From Hydractinia symbiolongicarpus (lineage: Eukaryota > Cnidaria > Hydrozoa > Anthoathecata > Hydractiniidae), in contig NC_079876.1 in assembly GCF_029227915.1 (NCBI RefSeq), forward strand, positions 15,068,001 through 15,128,000: a DNA stretch of 60,000 bases, in the 5' to 3' direction. Shown in pieces: positions 34,225 to 46,469 of the stretch (positions within the stretch are counted from its first letter, which is position 1; each line of letters opens with the position of its first letter). The notes below the pieces were generated by a model that was given only the letters and a program-made list of their open reading frames with translations, did not search any database and was not told where the DNA came from. The position numbers and the translations under genes were made by a program.

Positions 34225-34503
34225 ATGTTTTTGCAGTGTTACCGATTCTTATTTATCATCCTACTGCCTTGTTTTATTGCAGCAAAAGATGAAAAGAATA
34301 TTGTTATAGTCATCAGCTGCTTAAATTCCATTATAAGGGATCAGATTCAAAGTACTACCAACAAGAGGCATGGCGGCAGAGGTACTAACCCAACTTCAAG
34401 AATAACAAAAATCCTTGTTTTCAGTAGTAAAGGAAACAGATATGTTAGAGCAAAAATACAAAAGCATCTATATAAATACGCCCATATTAAATGGGAATTT
34501 TGA
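34225..34503 (+). CDS. Possible small secreted protein, unrecognised
   Basis: A 92-codon ORF. The first 20 residues (MFLQCYRFLFIILLPCFIAA) have the charge and hydrophobic core of a signal peptide with a plausible cleavage after IAA. The rest is basic and polar with a HGGRGTNP loop and no family I recognise. It may be a first exon or chance. No neighbour gives a role. Confidence 0.25.
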   Translation: MFLQCYRFLFIILLPCFIAAKDEKNIVIVISCLNSIIRDQIQSTTNKRHGGRGTNPTSRITKILVFSSKGNRYVRAKIQKHLYKYAHIKWEF

Positions 34504-34739
34504 CTTCCTGTTTACCCATCCTGAGCCTCTGCTTTCATTTGATGGTAGGAATTAAGCTATCATTGTAAGATGAAGCACACAGTATGGAAATGTGGTAAGT
34601 ATATATAACTCCATGTGCATATACATATACGTATATAGAAATATTTTTACTAAAATCTATGTATATGCATATACAAAATAAGTACAAATGTTAAAATTTA
34701 TTATAAAAGTATGTCAATTTATAATGTAAAAATAAGTAT

Positions 34740-34925
34740 TTCTTTTTGCAAAGAAGCTGTCAAGCGTTATCGAAGTCCTGGTTCGACTCCGGTGGTAGAT
34801 AATTCACGAAGCATTGTGAGTATAGAAAATTTGGCAATCTGTCTGTTAGCCCAACTTCGTTCTCAGGCCAATTTTTCCGTTTTTTATATCCGAGACGGCG
34901 AGAAGAAATGAACCTGGGTCAGGCT
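34740..34925 (+). repeat. tRNA-derived SINE fragment and short repeat
   Basis: GTCCTGGTTCGACTCCGGTG contains a perfect pol III B box with a four-base-pair T stem; an A box upstream is not convincing. Next to it, 34852-34925 is a copy of a short repeat (TTCTCAGGCC..., CCGAGACGGCGAGAAGAAAT, CCTGGGTCAGG) also at 33905 and, inverted, 48144-48228. Confidence 0.45.
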
Positions 34926-35278
34926 GGTTGAAATCAACACGATTTATATTTGATAGTTCTGTTTAGCCCTACAAAGTACCAATTGAGAGTATTATAGCTA
35001 GCTATGCACTTTTTTTATAAGAAAAAAGTCTGATTCTCAGATAAAACAACAACAGACAAAACAACAGACAAAAAAGTGGTTTTCATAATAAAAAAGTCGA
35101 TATTTAATTAATTATAGCTAGCAGCACAAATCTAGAAAATTGCCATTTCTAAATATAGACGAGACAGCTAAGAATACAAGAAATCAACTTTTTGTGAAGA
35201 AAAATCTAAGATATAGAGCTAGCTAAATAAAATACTTTATGCGTAAAATGAAGTGCATTTGCAACTGTATTATAAATA
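34926..35278. other. Left flank of the Helitron array
   Basis: AT-rich with GCTA runs. Ends in ...ATTATAAATA just before the first TC terminus. Confidence 0.4.
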
Positions 35279-37735
35279 TCTATATAATAATACGCCAGTT
35301 CCGTGTCTCTGTGACAGGCAAAGTTGATATCGTCATTTTCCTTTGATGTTGCCGAAAAAAATCTTTGATGTTGCCGAAAAAAATATGTCTTCTTTGTCGT
35401 GAAAAGCCGCGAGTTTTGTGTGGTTTGGTAAATGAAGTTCTAGCACAAAGTAACGGAAATTGTGTTTGCAAAAAAGATGGCTGTCCTTTTTAAGCATTTG
35501 TCTTCTCTTGCCTTCAAAATAAATCTTTACAAAAGCATTTAAAAAGGGGCATGGTATATAAATGAAGTATAGAAAGGTTTGTTTATGTTTTTTAAAGTTT
35601 TGATGATATTATTGATGCGAGACATGTTTGTTAGCTAGCATCAACCACACCATCAACAACTAGCTAGGTAGCTAGGAATTTATAAATATGTAGCCATTTT
35701 CTTTATACCTAGCTAAGTCTCCAGTTTATATTTAAGTGACCAGCTATTAGCTGCTGTAGCTACCTTATGTTAGCTTCAGTTTTATGTTGCTTTTTACATG
35801 TAAGCTAATCTTAGTGGTTTTTGCAAGAATGTGACTGTAACTTATTTTAATTGACATTTTAAGCTTAAATTAACAAGCCACAACAACTTTTAAAAAAGTA
35901 TTACATAATATTTAAGAAGAGTTTAAGGACTGTTTTTAAGCAAATAATGTATTTTTCACAATTTGTGTATGCAAATAATGTAATTTTCACATTTTGTGTA
36001 ACTAAACTTATATACATCGGTTACATGCAATATGACGAAACGATTTTTATTTAACATGTAGTAATTCTGGTACCTTAAGTGTAGTGATTTTTGTTGTTCT
36101 AGATGTTCTGACTAAAATGTTTTTGTTTATGGCATTTTGTCTCAAGAAAAGTTTCAACTTTTTTGAGGGAGTACAACACCGAAAAAACTTGTGTTTTTTT
36201 TTATATTTTGTATAAATTCTTACCGGGCAGGACTCTGTACAACATACCGAAATGACTGATCCCTCTCTATTTATAAATTTGATGCGTTCCAAATCACATT
36301 TTTTTGAAATTTTGGGTAATATTTAATGAGTACAAGATGCAAATACTGATTTTTGTTGAATCAGAAGTATTTCCTACAACCATTCTTTTTTTACACTTTT
36401 GTGGAGAAAAAGTGTATGCAATATCATCAGAATAACTGATTTTGTTGCAAACTGTTTTTCTTTTTCACATTTTGGATTGAAATATTTTTATAAAGGGCAT
36501 ATATCAATAGACATATATATACCAAAGTAATTAAATTCTGCAAACTTTGATTTTGTCGTTCACCTCTCATCTTTTATATTTTGATTAAACTTTTGAGGAA
36601 AACCATAGGAATTATTTAGAATTTGTATTGTGTGTTGCAAATTAAGTGCAAAAATTTAACTGTTGTGAGGGAGGACCATATGCAATTATATATACTAAAA
36701 ATAATAATTTGATATTCTACAAGTTGTATTTTTGTATGCACTTAAATGACTGCTTTTTCTGAGTTGAATTTGATGGGTTTCATATCAATTTTGTGGAAGA
36801 TTTTATGGCTGAAGACAATATAGAACATGCCAATTGAACTGATTTTTGTTCATATATTGATTTGCTCCTCATAAACCTTCGTGTTCTACATTAATTGTAA
36901 ACTTTTGTGAGGAAGGACCATATAAATATACAATGTTTTCAAAATAATAATTTTTGTTGATTTGAAATTTACTCCTTGCTCATTGCTTTTTCGACATTTC
37001 AGGTTAAAATGTTTGGTAATGTCAGTACGGATAATTAGACAAAAAATTGTTTTGTTAACCGGTTAGTTTTTACATTTTGTGCATATTTTTGCGGGAGAGG
37101 ATGGTATGCAACCGAATAAATGATTTTTCAAAGTTTAACTTTTTGTTTTTAGGTGTTTTGTGTTTGTTTAAGTTTGGCTTTTTGATATTGTTCAGGTTGT
37201 ATTGTTGTATAAGCATTTAGGGAAAAGACAATGTTTAAAATGCGTAAAGAACTTATTTCATAGATCTGTGCTTACTGTTGCAAGCCTTTCTTTTCGACAC
37301 TTCAGATTAAAATATTGAAGGTTTTCAACATAATCACATAATAAGATGTATATATACATATTTGAAATATGTGTTATTTCTGACATTATTATTATTATTG
37401 TTGTCGTAACTGTCTGGGTTGTGACTGTCAATGTTGTAACTTTCTACTAACTAGATTTTACACCTTGCACGCCGTTGTTTTTCATATTTTGTCTGAAGTT
37501 TTGTTGGGAGGATTTCATGCAATTTGACATTTGATATGTTGTGTTAGATTTTAAGAACTTTTTTGTTAAATTATGACTTATATACTTTCTTTTTATGCAT
37601 TTTCAGATTATTTTTTTTAGTAAAAGGCATATTCAATATGCTGAAATATTTGCTGATGTCATCAAAATTCAAATGACAGAACTTTTCAATTGTTTTTCTG
37701 CCTAAGTGGATTTTTCCACGGGCCTAATCGACTAG
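35279..37735 (+). mobile_element. Helitron-like array, unit 1 (2457 bp)
   Basis: Starts TCTATATAATAATACGCCAG after an A. Ends with hairpin GTGGA-TTTT-TCCAC (37706-37719), a 12-nt spacer and CTAG (37732-37735), followed directly by the TC of the next unit. No Rep/helicase coding in any frame, hence non-autonomous. Near-identical to unit 4 at 39061-41512. Contains (GCTA)-type runs near 35630-35670. Confidence 0.7.
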
Positions 37736-38455
37736 TCTATATAATAATACGGAGCTTCTGTCTGTGACTTTTGCAAAGTAGATAAATTTCTTTGATAAAG
37801 TCTATAAAACATCGCCTATAAATTTGTTCTGTAAATTAGCAAACTTTGACGTTAGAGCAACATTGACGTCAAAGGAAAGTATATTAAGATTAGTGAAACC
37901 ATTGCATTGCACTTTTAAATTTAAGGTTAAATAACTCGGAAACGGGTGGAAATAACTGACGTCATCTCCTGCGTGGGTAACTAGGGACTACCGGGGACCA
38001 ATTTGGGTAAGTTTTCCAAACCTGGGTCACCGAATCCGTTTCGGAATGGACGGGTTAATGACGTCATTAAAAAACCTTTAAACCCTAATATCTCTGCATC
38101 CGTTTGTCACAAGTACACGATCCTATACATTTTCTTGATCAGCGTTTCAAGATCTATACGATAAAGGCAACAGGTATACTAATTTCTTAATAAAAAAATT
38201 TAAGGGGTCTAGACGGGTCAGTGCTGACGTCAGCAAATTTTTTAAACCTTTATACCTTATTAATCATTTATCAAAAGCACGTGATTACATACATTTTCTT
38301 GATCAGCGCTTTAAACTCCGCACAATAGAGGCAACGTAAAAACAAAGTTCTAATTTTTTTGCAGATGGGTTGGTGACGTCATCACAATTCATATGACGCT
38401 TATTTATCAATTTTATCCTGCCTCAGTGGATTTTTCCACGGGCTTTATCGACTAG
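37736..38455 (+). mobile_element. Helitron-like array, unit 2 (720 bp)
   Basis: TCTATATAATAATACGGAGC start, same GTGGA/TCCAC hairpin and CTAG end (38452-38455). Internal phrases CTGACGTCATCTCCTGCGTG, ACCAATTTGGGTAAGTTT and ACATTTTCTTGATCAGCG are shared with units 3 and 5. Confidence 0.7.
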
Positions 38456-39046
38456 TCTATATAATAATACGCCAGTTCTGTCTGGCTGTGACTTTTGCAA
38501 AGTGGATAAAATTTCTTTGATAAAGTCTATAAAATATCGCCTAAAAATTTGTTCTGTAAATTAGCAAACTTTACGTTAAAGCAAACTTTGACGTTAAAGC
38601 AATATTGACGTCAAAGGAAAGTATATTAAGATTAGTGAAGCCATTGCATTGCACTTTTAAATTTAAGGCTAAATAACTTGGAAACGGGTGGAAATAACTG
38701 ACGTCATCTCCTGCGTAGGTAACTAGGGACCACCTGGGACCAATTTGGGTAAGTTTCCCAAACCTGGGTCCCCGAATCCGTTTTGGAATGGACGGGTTGA
38801 TGACGTCATTAAAAAACCTTTAAACCCTAATATCTCTGCAACTGTTTGTCAAAAGTACATGATCCTATACATTTTCTTGCTCAGCGTTTCAAGATCTATA
38901 CGATGAAGGCAACAGGCATACACATTTCTGAAAAAAAACATTGTGTGTTCTGACATGTCTCTGCTGACGTCATCAAAATTTTAATGACGGTTGTTTTTCT
39001 CTGTTATCCTGCCTAAGTGGATTTTTCCACGGGCCTTATCGACTAG
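38456..39046 (+). mobile_element. Helitron-like array, unit 3 (591 bp)
   Basis: TCTATATAATAATACGCCAG start; ends hairpin plus CTAG at 39043-39046. Homologous to unit 2 but lacks about 130 bp near its 3' end. Followed by a 14-nt stub TCTATATAATAATA (39047-39060), a repeated copy of the element head. Confidence 0.7.
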
Positions 39047-39060
39047 TCTATATAATAATA

Positions 39061-41512
39061 TCTATATAATAATACGCTAAGTGTGTCCGTGTGTCTGTGA
39101 CAGGCAAAGTTGATATCGTCATTTTCCTTTGATGTTGCCGAAAAAAATCTTTGATGTTGCCGAAAAAAATGTCTTCTTTGTCGTGAAAAGCCGCGAGTTT
39201 TGTGTGGTTTGTTAAATGAAGTTCTAGTACAAAGTAACGGAAATTGTGTTTGCAAAAAAGATGGCTGTCCTTTTTAAGCATTTGTCTTCTCTTGCCTTCA
39301 AAATAAATCTTTACAAAAGCATTTAAAAAGGGCATGGTATATAAATGAAGTATAGAAAGGTTTCTGTAAGGTTTGTATATGTTTTTTAAAGTTTTGATGA
39401 TATTATTGATGCGAGACATGTTTGTTAGCTAGCATCAACCACACCAACAACAACTAGCTATGTAGCTAGGAATTTATAAATATGTAGCCATGTTCTTTAT
39501 ACCTAGCTAAGTCTCCAGTTTATATTTAAGTGACCAGCTATTAGCTGCTGTAGCTACCTTATGTTAGCTTCAGTTTTATGTTGCTTTTTACATGTAAGCT
39601 AATCTTAGTAGTCTTTGCTAAGAATGTGACTGTAACTTATTTTAATTGACATTTTAAGCTTAAATTAACAAGCCACAACAACTTTTAAAAAAGTATTACA
39701 TAATATTTAAGAAGAGTTTAAGGACTGTTTTTAAGCAAATAATGTATTTTTCACAATTTGTGTATGCAAATAATGTATTTTCACATTTTGTGTAACTAAA
39801 CTTATATACATCGGTTACATGCAATATGACGAAACGATTTTTATTTAACATGTAGTAATTCTGGTACCTTAAGTGTAGTGATTTTTGTTGTTCTAGATGT
39901 TCTGACTAAAATGTTTTTGTTTATGGCATTTTGTCTCAATTAAGAAAAGTTTCAACTTTTTTGAGGGAGTACAACACCGAAAAAACTTGTGTTTTTTTTA
40001 TATTTTGTATAAATTCTTACCGGCAGGACTCTGTACAACATACCGAAATGACTGATCCCTCTCTATTTATAAATTTGATGCGTTCCAAATCACAGTTTTT
40101 TGAAATTTTGGGTAATATTTAATGAGTACAAGATGCAAATACTGATTTTGTTGAATCAGAAGTATTTCCTACAACAATTCTTTTTTTACACTTTTGTGGA
40201 GAAAAAGTGTATGCAATGTCATCAGAATAACTGATTTTGTTGCAAACTGTTTTTTTTTTTCACATTTTGGATTGAAATATTGTTATAAAGGGCATATATC
40301 AATAGACATATATATACCAAAATAATTAAATTCTGCAAACTTTGATTTTGTCGTTCACCTCTCATCTTTTATATTTTCATTAAACTTTTGAGGAAAACCA
40401 TAGGAATTATTTAGAATTTGTATTTTGTGTTGCAAATTTAGTGCAAAAATTTAACTGTTGTGAGGGAGGACCATATGCAATTATATATACTAAAAATAAT
40501 AATTTGATGTTCTACAAGTTGTATTTTTGTATGCACTTAAATGACTGCTTTTTCTGAGTTGAATTTGATGGGTTTCATATCAATTTTGTGGAAGATTTTA
40601 TGGCTGAAGACAATATAGAACATGCCAATTAAACTGATTTTTGTTCATATTTTGATTTGCTCCTCATAAACCTTTGTGTTCTACATTTATTGTAAACTTT
40701 TGTGAGGAAGGACCATATATATATACAATGTTTTCAAAATAATGATTTTTGTTGATTTGAAATTTACTCCTTGCTCATTGCTTTTTCGACATTTCAGGTT
40801 AAAATGTTTGGTAAAGTCAGTACGGATCATTAGACAAAAAATTGTTTTGTTAACCGGTTAATTTTTACATTTTGTGCATATTTTTGCGGGAGAGGATGGT
40901 ATGCAACCGAATAAATGATTTTTCAAAGTTTAACTTTTTGTTTTTAGGTGTTTTGTGTTTGTTTAAGTTTGGCTTTTTGATATTGTTCAGGTTGTATTGT
41001 TGTATAAGCATTTAGGGAAAAGACAATGTTTAAAATGCGTAAAGAACTTACTTCATAGATCTGTGCTTACTGTTGCAAGCCTTTCTTTTCAACACTTCAG
41101 ATTAAAATATTGAAGGTTTTCAACATAATCACATATTAAGATGTATACATATTTGAGATATGTGTTATTTCTGACATTATTATTATTGTTGTCGTAACTG
41201 TCTGGGTTGTGACTGTCAATGTTGTAACTTTCTACTAACTAGATTTTACACCTTGCATGCCATTGTTTTTCATATTTTGTCTGAAGTTTTGTTGGGAGGA
41301 TTTCATGCAATTTGACATTTGATATTTTGTGTTAGATTTTAAGAACTTTTTTGTTAAATTATGACTTATATACTTTCTTTTTATGCATTTTCAGATTATT
41401 TTTTTAGTAAAAGGCATATTCAATATACTGAAATATTTGCTGATGTCATCAAAATTCAAATGACAGAACTTTTCAATTGTTTTTCTGCCTAAGTGGATTT
41501 TTCCACGGGCCT
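39061..41512 (+). mobile_element. Helitron-like array, unit 4 (2.45 kb)
   Basis: Near-identical copy of unit 1 along its whole length (by eye a few percent different, mostly single bases and short indels). The hairpin GTGGA/TCCAC is present at about 41493-41506, but the last ~12 nt including CTAG are missing, so it joins the next unit imperfectly. Confidence 0.7.
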
Positions 41513-42187
41513 TCTTTGAAGTAACCGAAAAATACATGTCTAATATGTTAAATTTTCTGACGTTACGGCGCGACGTCAATAACACTACTTAAACGTCAAT
41601 ATCCTATATTAAAATAATGAATCCGTTACAGTGCACCTAAAACTTTGAGGCCAAAAAACTTGGAAACGAGGTGCTGACGTCAATGATTTTTCACCGCGTG
41701 GGTAACTAGGGACCACCTGGGACAAATTTGGGTAAGTTTCCCAAACCTGGGTCCCCGAATCCGTTTCGGAATGGACGGGTTGATGATGCATCACAAAACC
41801 TACAAACCCCAATATCTCTGCAACCGTTTGTCAAAAGTTCATGTTCCTATACATTTTCTTGATCAGCATTTCAAGATCTATATGATGAATGCAACAGGTG
41901 TACGAATTTGTAAAGAAATGTTTTTTGCAACTTTTGGTAGGGACTTTCCTGACGTCAGCAAAACTTTTACACCCTTATATCTCCTTAGGCGATTGTCAAA
42001 GACCTACGATACTATACATTATTTTGATCAGCGTTTCAACCTCTACACATTACAGACAACAAATGACTAAATTTCACCAATTTTCCTTTTGTATATGCAC
42101 TGTTGACATCAGCAAAAGGTCTAAAATAGCCACTTTTTACATTGTCCTCCTGCCTAAGTGGATTTCTCCACGGGCCTTATCGACTAG
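41513..42187 (+). mobile_element. Helitron-like array, unit 5 (about 675 bp)
   Basis: Head lost. The body matches units 2 and 3 (GGGACCACCTGGGACAAATT, CCGTTTCGGAATGGACGGGT), ending in hairpin GTGGA/TCCAC and CTAG at 42184-42187, then T. This closes the array. Confidence 0.65.
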
Positions 42188-42712
42188 TTATAAATATATA
42201 GATTATATAGATTATGTATAGTTATGTAAAAAAAACTATGGAAAATATAGCTATATAAAAAGTGTATATAAAAATGTAAAGCTATAAATGTATATAAAAA
42301 CTATGGAAAATGATTGTGAGCAATTTTTCTTTTTCTTTTTTTGCTGCAGGGGTATAGAATTCCGCACAGACTATATGGGCCTGAGTACCATGCGAGAAAT
42401 TTTTTTCTTACAGGTTGATGTTGGTTTTAACAGCCACAGCTCCTCCAGCAGCCATAGAGAGTTTGAAAAAAAATTATGTCTTCAAAATCCAAAGTTATAA
42501 CAGCCCCGCCAAGCAAAGTTCCAGATTTTTTCACCAAACGTTGCGATATCACTTTACTTATGTCATCATCTTTTTTGACAATGACATGACAGCTATGAAA
42601 TATTTTTTTCAAGGTAATGCTCCTCTTCAGCTTGGAAAATACTTTTTTAGTCTGTTTGTGCCTGTTGATTTGTTACACAGTCAACACAAGTTTCCTCCTC
42701 GATTTTACACTG
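42188..42712 (+). repeat. Direct repeat, copy 1
   Basis: Starts TTATAAATATATAGATTATA right after the last Helitron CTAG. The same ~530-bp sequence recurs in the same direction at 45712-46252 (shared phrases: GGCCTGAGTACCATGCGAGA, TTTAACAGCCACAGCTCCTC, ACAGCCCCGCCAAGCAAAGT). The reading frames are not conserved between copies, so it is not coding. Confidence 0.8.
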
Positions 42713-43797
42713 TTCACTGTTAAGAAATGACCCCTGGGCGAGGTTGGTCTGTTCTGCTATCTGATTGGTATCCGTTTAATTATGAAAATAAATTAATTTA
42801 CGCATACCAAAAAATAACAGAAAACAATATGGCGGTAAAGGTTTGCGCTAATTTTTAGATCTATTTTTCTAAAAAATAAAATATTTGGCTTTGTTAGTGT
42901 AGCTTAACGTTCGAATGACTTTTAAAAGTATTTAGTTATACAATTAGAGAGTGTTAAAACAAGTTTCTGTGCAGCTACTTGGGCAGATTTTTGTGCAGGT
43001 TATGCAAGATATAACAAAGATTTGTTTAGGTGTGATGTTAAGGTGGTGTTAAACTTTGGTGTGACGTTAAGGCACCACGTGCAATGTAGTAAAATCACAA
43101 CATAGGTTATTTAACAGCTAACTTCCAAAAGAACTAGTACAGTGAAGTATAAAGAGGAAATATTTTTCAATACATGGCTAGAGCCGAGCTAGCTCTTAAA
43201 AGCAACACAAAGTAAAATATATGGGTATATAAATAGATATTGTACACTCAACTTAAAGGAAGCCTTCAAATGTTTTTAACTTTTTGACTTCCGTAGCCGC
43301 TATCCGGGGCGGAATCTTTAAAATCGCCTGATATATATAGAGAGAGACAGACAGCACAGACCCCTGATGCTGTTAACTTTTTGTCCAGGCTAAACACTCG
43401 GAAAATTCCATTTTTTCAAAAGCCAATGAAGATGCTTTATTTTAATCTCTGTCAATTAAATGACCAATCTGAACAGAGAGTGTACTCTTCGTGTGGCCAG
43501 GACATTCCGTGTGGAGCCATGACTAAAAGTGCTTACATTTTGTTGGTCGCCTCTTGCTGGTCTCTTTGGTTTGGTCGTAGTAGCTGTATTGATGGGAAGC
43601 TAAGCACTATTTTTTAAATTCGTGTATTTTATCAGGTAAGAATTATTTTATATATAGCTATGTGAGAAAGGTGTGCTGGCTAGCTAGATACCTCAATTTT
43701 TGGTGCTGACTTGCATCTTCTTTTGATTGATTACTTACTTGCTAGCTAGCTATGGAACTAGCTGCACAAAATTGTGCTTTGATTAGAGTGCCTTTTT

Positions 43798-44121
<324 letters not shown>

Positions 44122-44827
44122 CAGTGATAGACAGACAGTGATAAATAGGTGGCCAGTCTAGGACTGGACTGCCCAATCTATGGACGTACATGTCCAATCT
44201 TAGAACAATTGTGAAAGACAAGGAAAACAATCAAAAATTTTGACTGTAGCTAGCTACCTCTTAAAAGGAACTTCAAATTGTAACCTTTCTTGCAAATCAA
44301 AGGGCTAAAAAATTATACCATGTAAAAATGTAAACTATTCAAACATATTAGCTGGCCATAGCTAGCTAGCTAAACTTCTTATCCAATGAAGTTACCAGCT
44401 AGCTAGCTAACTAACTAATATGATTGAATAAGATTTATCTGAATTTTCATATATAAACATTTTATTTTTAAAATTTGGCTACTACGTATATGTGCTATAG
44501 CTACAGCTAGCTAGCTAGCTAGCTACGATTTTTACTGTGTCCATAACCTAGCCTGATCAATCCAACAGTACCGGCAAATTCGTTTTTTGTGGTGTAGCTA
44601 AATACCCCAAATATGATTTTTTAATGTGTGGCACATCCCTTTTTTAAAATCTAAAGACGTCTGAAGATGGGCCTTACATGGTCTCTTGCCCAATCTTGTG
44701 ACATTTTTATGTCCAAAGATTGGGCAGTGTCCTAAGATTGGGTAGAACATGGCTAGCCTTACAAATCCTGTCTATTATTACCAGGAAAGGCCACAGCTTA
44801 GATAGGGAATCCTACAGTATTTAATGC

Positions 44828-45056
44828 TCATTTTGAGCTATGCAGATCCAATTGGGGTCTCCGCTCTACCAGACAACTCCCTGTAGCATCTAACAGCCCA
44901 CATAGTGTGTCATCTCCCTTTTTTCACATGGCGTGGGTTGACTCGGGGCTATGGTATCATTCACTCACCAATATTGAATTGCTGCCAAGGAGAATCGAAC
45001 CCCGTTCTCCCGCACAAAGTGCCAGAGTCATAACCACCAAACTATGGCGCCATTGA
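44828..45056 (-). repeat. tRNA-derived SINE, copy 1
   Basis: On the minus strand, starting near 45056, the head GGCGCCATAGTTTGGTGGTT carries an A-box-like sequence and GGGGTTCGATTCTCC a B box. The body continues about 170 bp (GGCAGCAATTCAATATTGGT, CTACAGGGAGTTGTCTGGTA, GAGCGGAGACC). The same unit occurs in the other arm at 46596-46845 in opposite orientation. Confidence 0.65.
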
Positions 45057-45711
45057 AACGGCTAACTATCCTGTTTCTGGCTAATTATCAGTTTTCCTTG
45101 TGCCTAATTTGCTTGAAAATCTTTCTTGAAATCAACCCAAAATATCACAAAATATTTTTCTAAGATTTCTTAGAAATGACATGATTTTTAAGAATCTCAC
45201 GAAATATACCTGTGCATCACATCGCATGGATTTTTATCTTTGTATTAAATTCCTTTTTTAAATCAAAAAGGCAAAGAGAGGTTAAAAAAGAGATAACATT
45301 TAAACAACCTGGTTTTGATGCAGTTTATGGTAAAATTGTATTCTTGTTTCGTATTATTCTTTCTTTTTCAGATCAGCTGTTATCAAACCATACACCATCA
45401 GCATTTTCAAAAACATTTTTAACAAGAGAGTAAATTTTGAAGGCCTAAATACTGAAATGCTAATATGTACTTATTGCTGAATTAATAAACAATGAACTAC
45501 TTCATCATTCAAATTAAGCTCGTTCAGAAGTTATTATATTCGAATCGTCAAGTTTCTACATTTCAAAATTTGTATTCTGGAATTTCCAGAATATTCCTGA
45601 TCAGTTTTAAAAATATCCAGTTAAAGTTTTAACTGTTATTTTAGAATAATTTATATAGCTCTGTAAAATTTTTATTTTTTATTTATTGAGTTGTATGTAT
45701 AGTTATAAATA

Positions 45712-46252
45712 TTATAAATATATAGATTATATAGATTATGTATAGTTATGTAAAAAAAACTATGGAAAATATAGCTATATAAAAAGTGTATATAAAAATT
45801 TAAAGCTATAAATGTGTATAAAAACTATGGAGAATGATTGTGGGCAATTTTTCTTTTTTTTTGCTGCAGGAGTATAGAATTCCGCACAAACTACATGGGC
45901 CTGAGTACCATGCGAGAATTTTATTTCTTATAGGTTTATGTTGGTTTTAACAGCCACAGCTCCTCCAATAGCCATAGAGAATTTGAAAAAAAATCTATGT
46001 CTTCAAAATCCAAAGTTATAACAGCCCCGCCAAGCAAAGTTGCGGATTATTCCAACAAAATTTTTGCAGTTACGATATCACTTTACTCATGTCATCATCT
46101 TCTTTGACAATGACATGACAGCTATGGAATATTTTTTTCAAGGTAATGGTCCTCTCCAGCTTAGAAAATATTTTTTTAGTCTGTTTGTGTCTGTTGTTTT
46201 GTTACTAATTTTGTTACACAGTCGACACAGGTTTCCTCCTCGATTTTACACT
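45712..46252 (+). repeat. Direct repeat, copy 2
   Basis: Second copy of 42188-42712, lying in the spacer between the two inverted arms. Preceded by TTATAAATA (45703-45711). Has small indels that change all frames relative to copy 1. Confidence 0.8.
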
Positions 46253-46469
46253 GTTTTTCGGACCAGTATCGCTCATCCTAAAATAAAAAGTTTGAATCAA
46301 TAAATTAACATTTTTGTTTTGGTTTTGTCAATATTTTATAAGAACCAACTATATATTGTATGGCTTCAGATGGCTTCAGATGTTCAATACGCTAGAATAT
46401 GTTAAGAACATTTTATGAACATTTTTTGAGACTTTAAATTGAACAAGAAGCCCTGTGACTTTAAGATTT

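Noticed and set aside
42288-42723. ORFs in the direct repeat (also 46040-46303)
   Set aside because: Indels between the two copies change frame, with no sign of coding conservation.
43381-43617. 78-codon ORF in the inverted repeat arm
   Set aside because: The frame is not kept in the homologous right arm at about 47210-47480.
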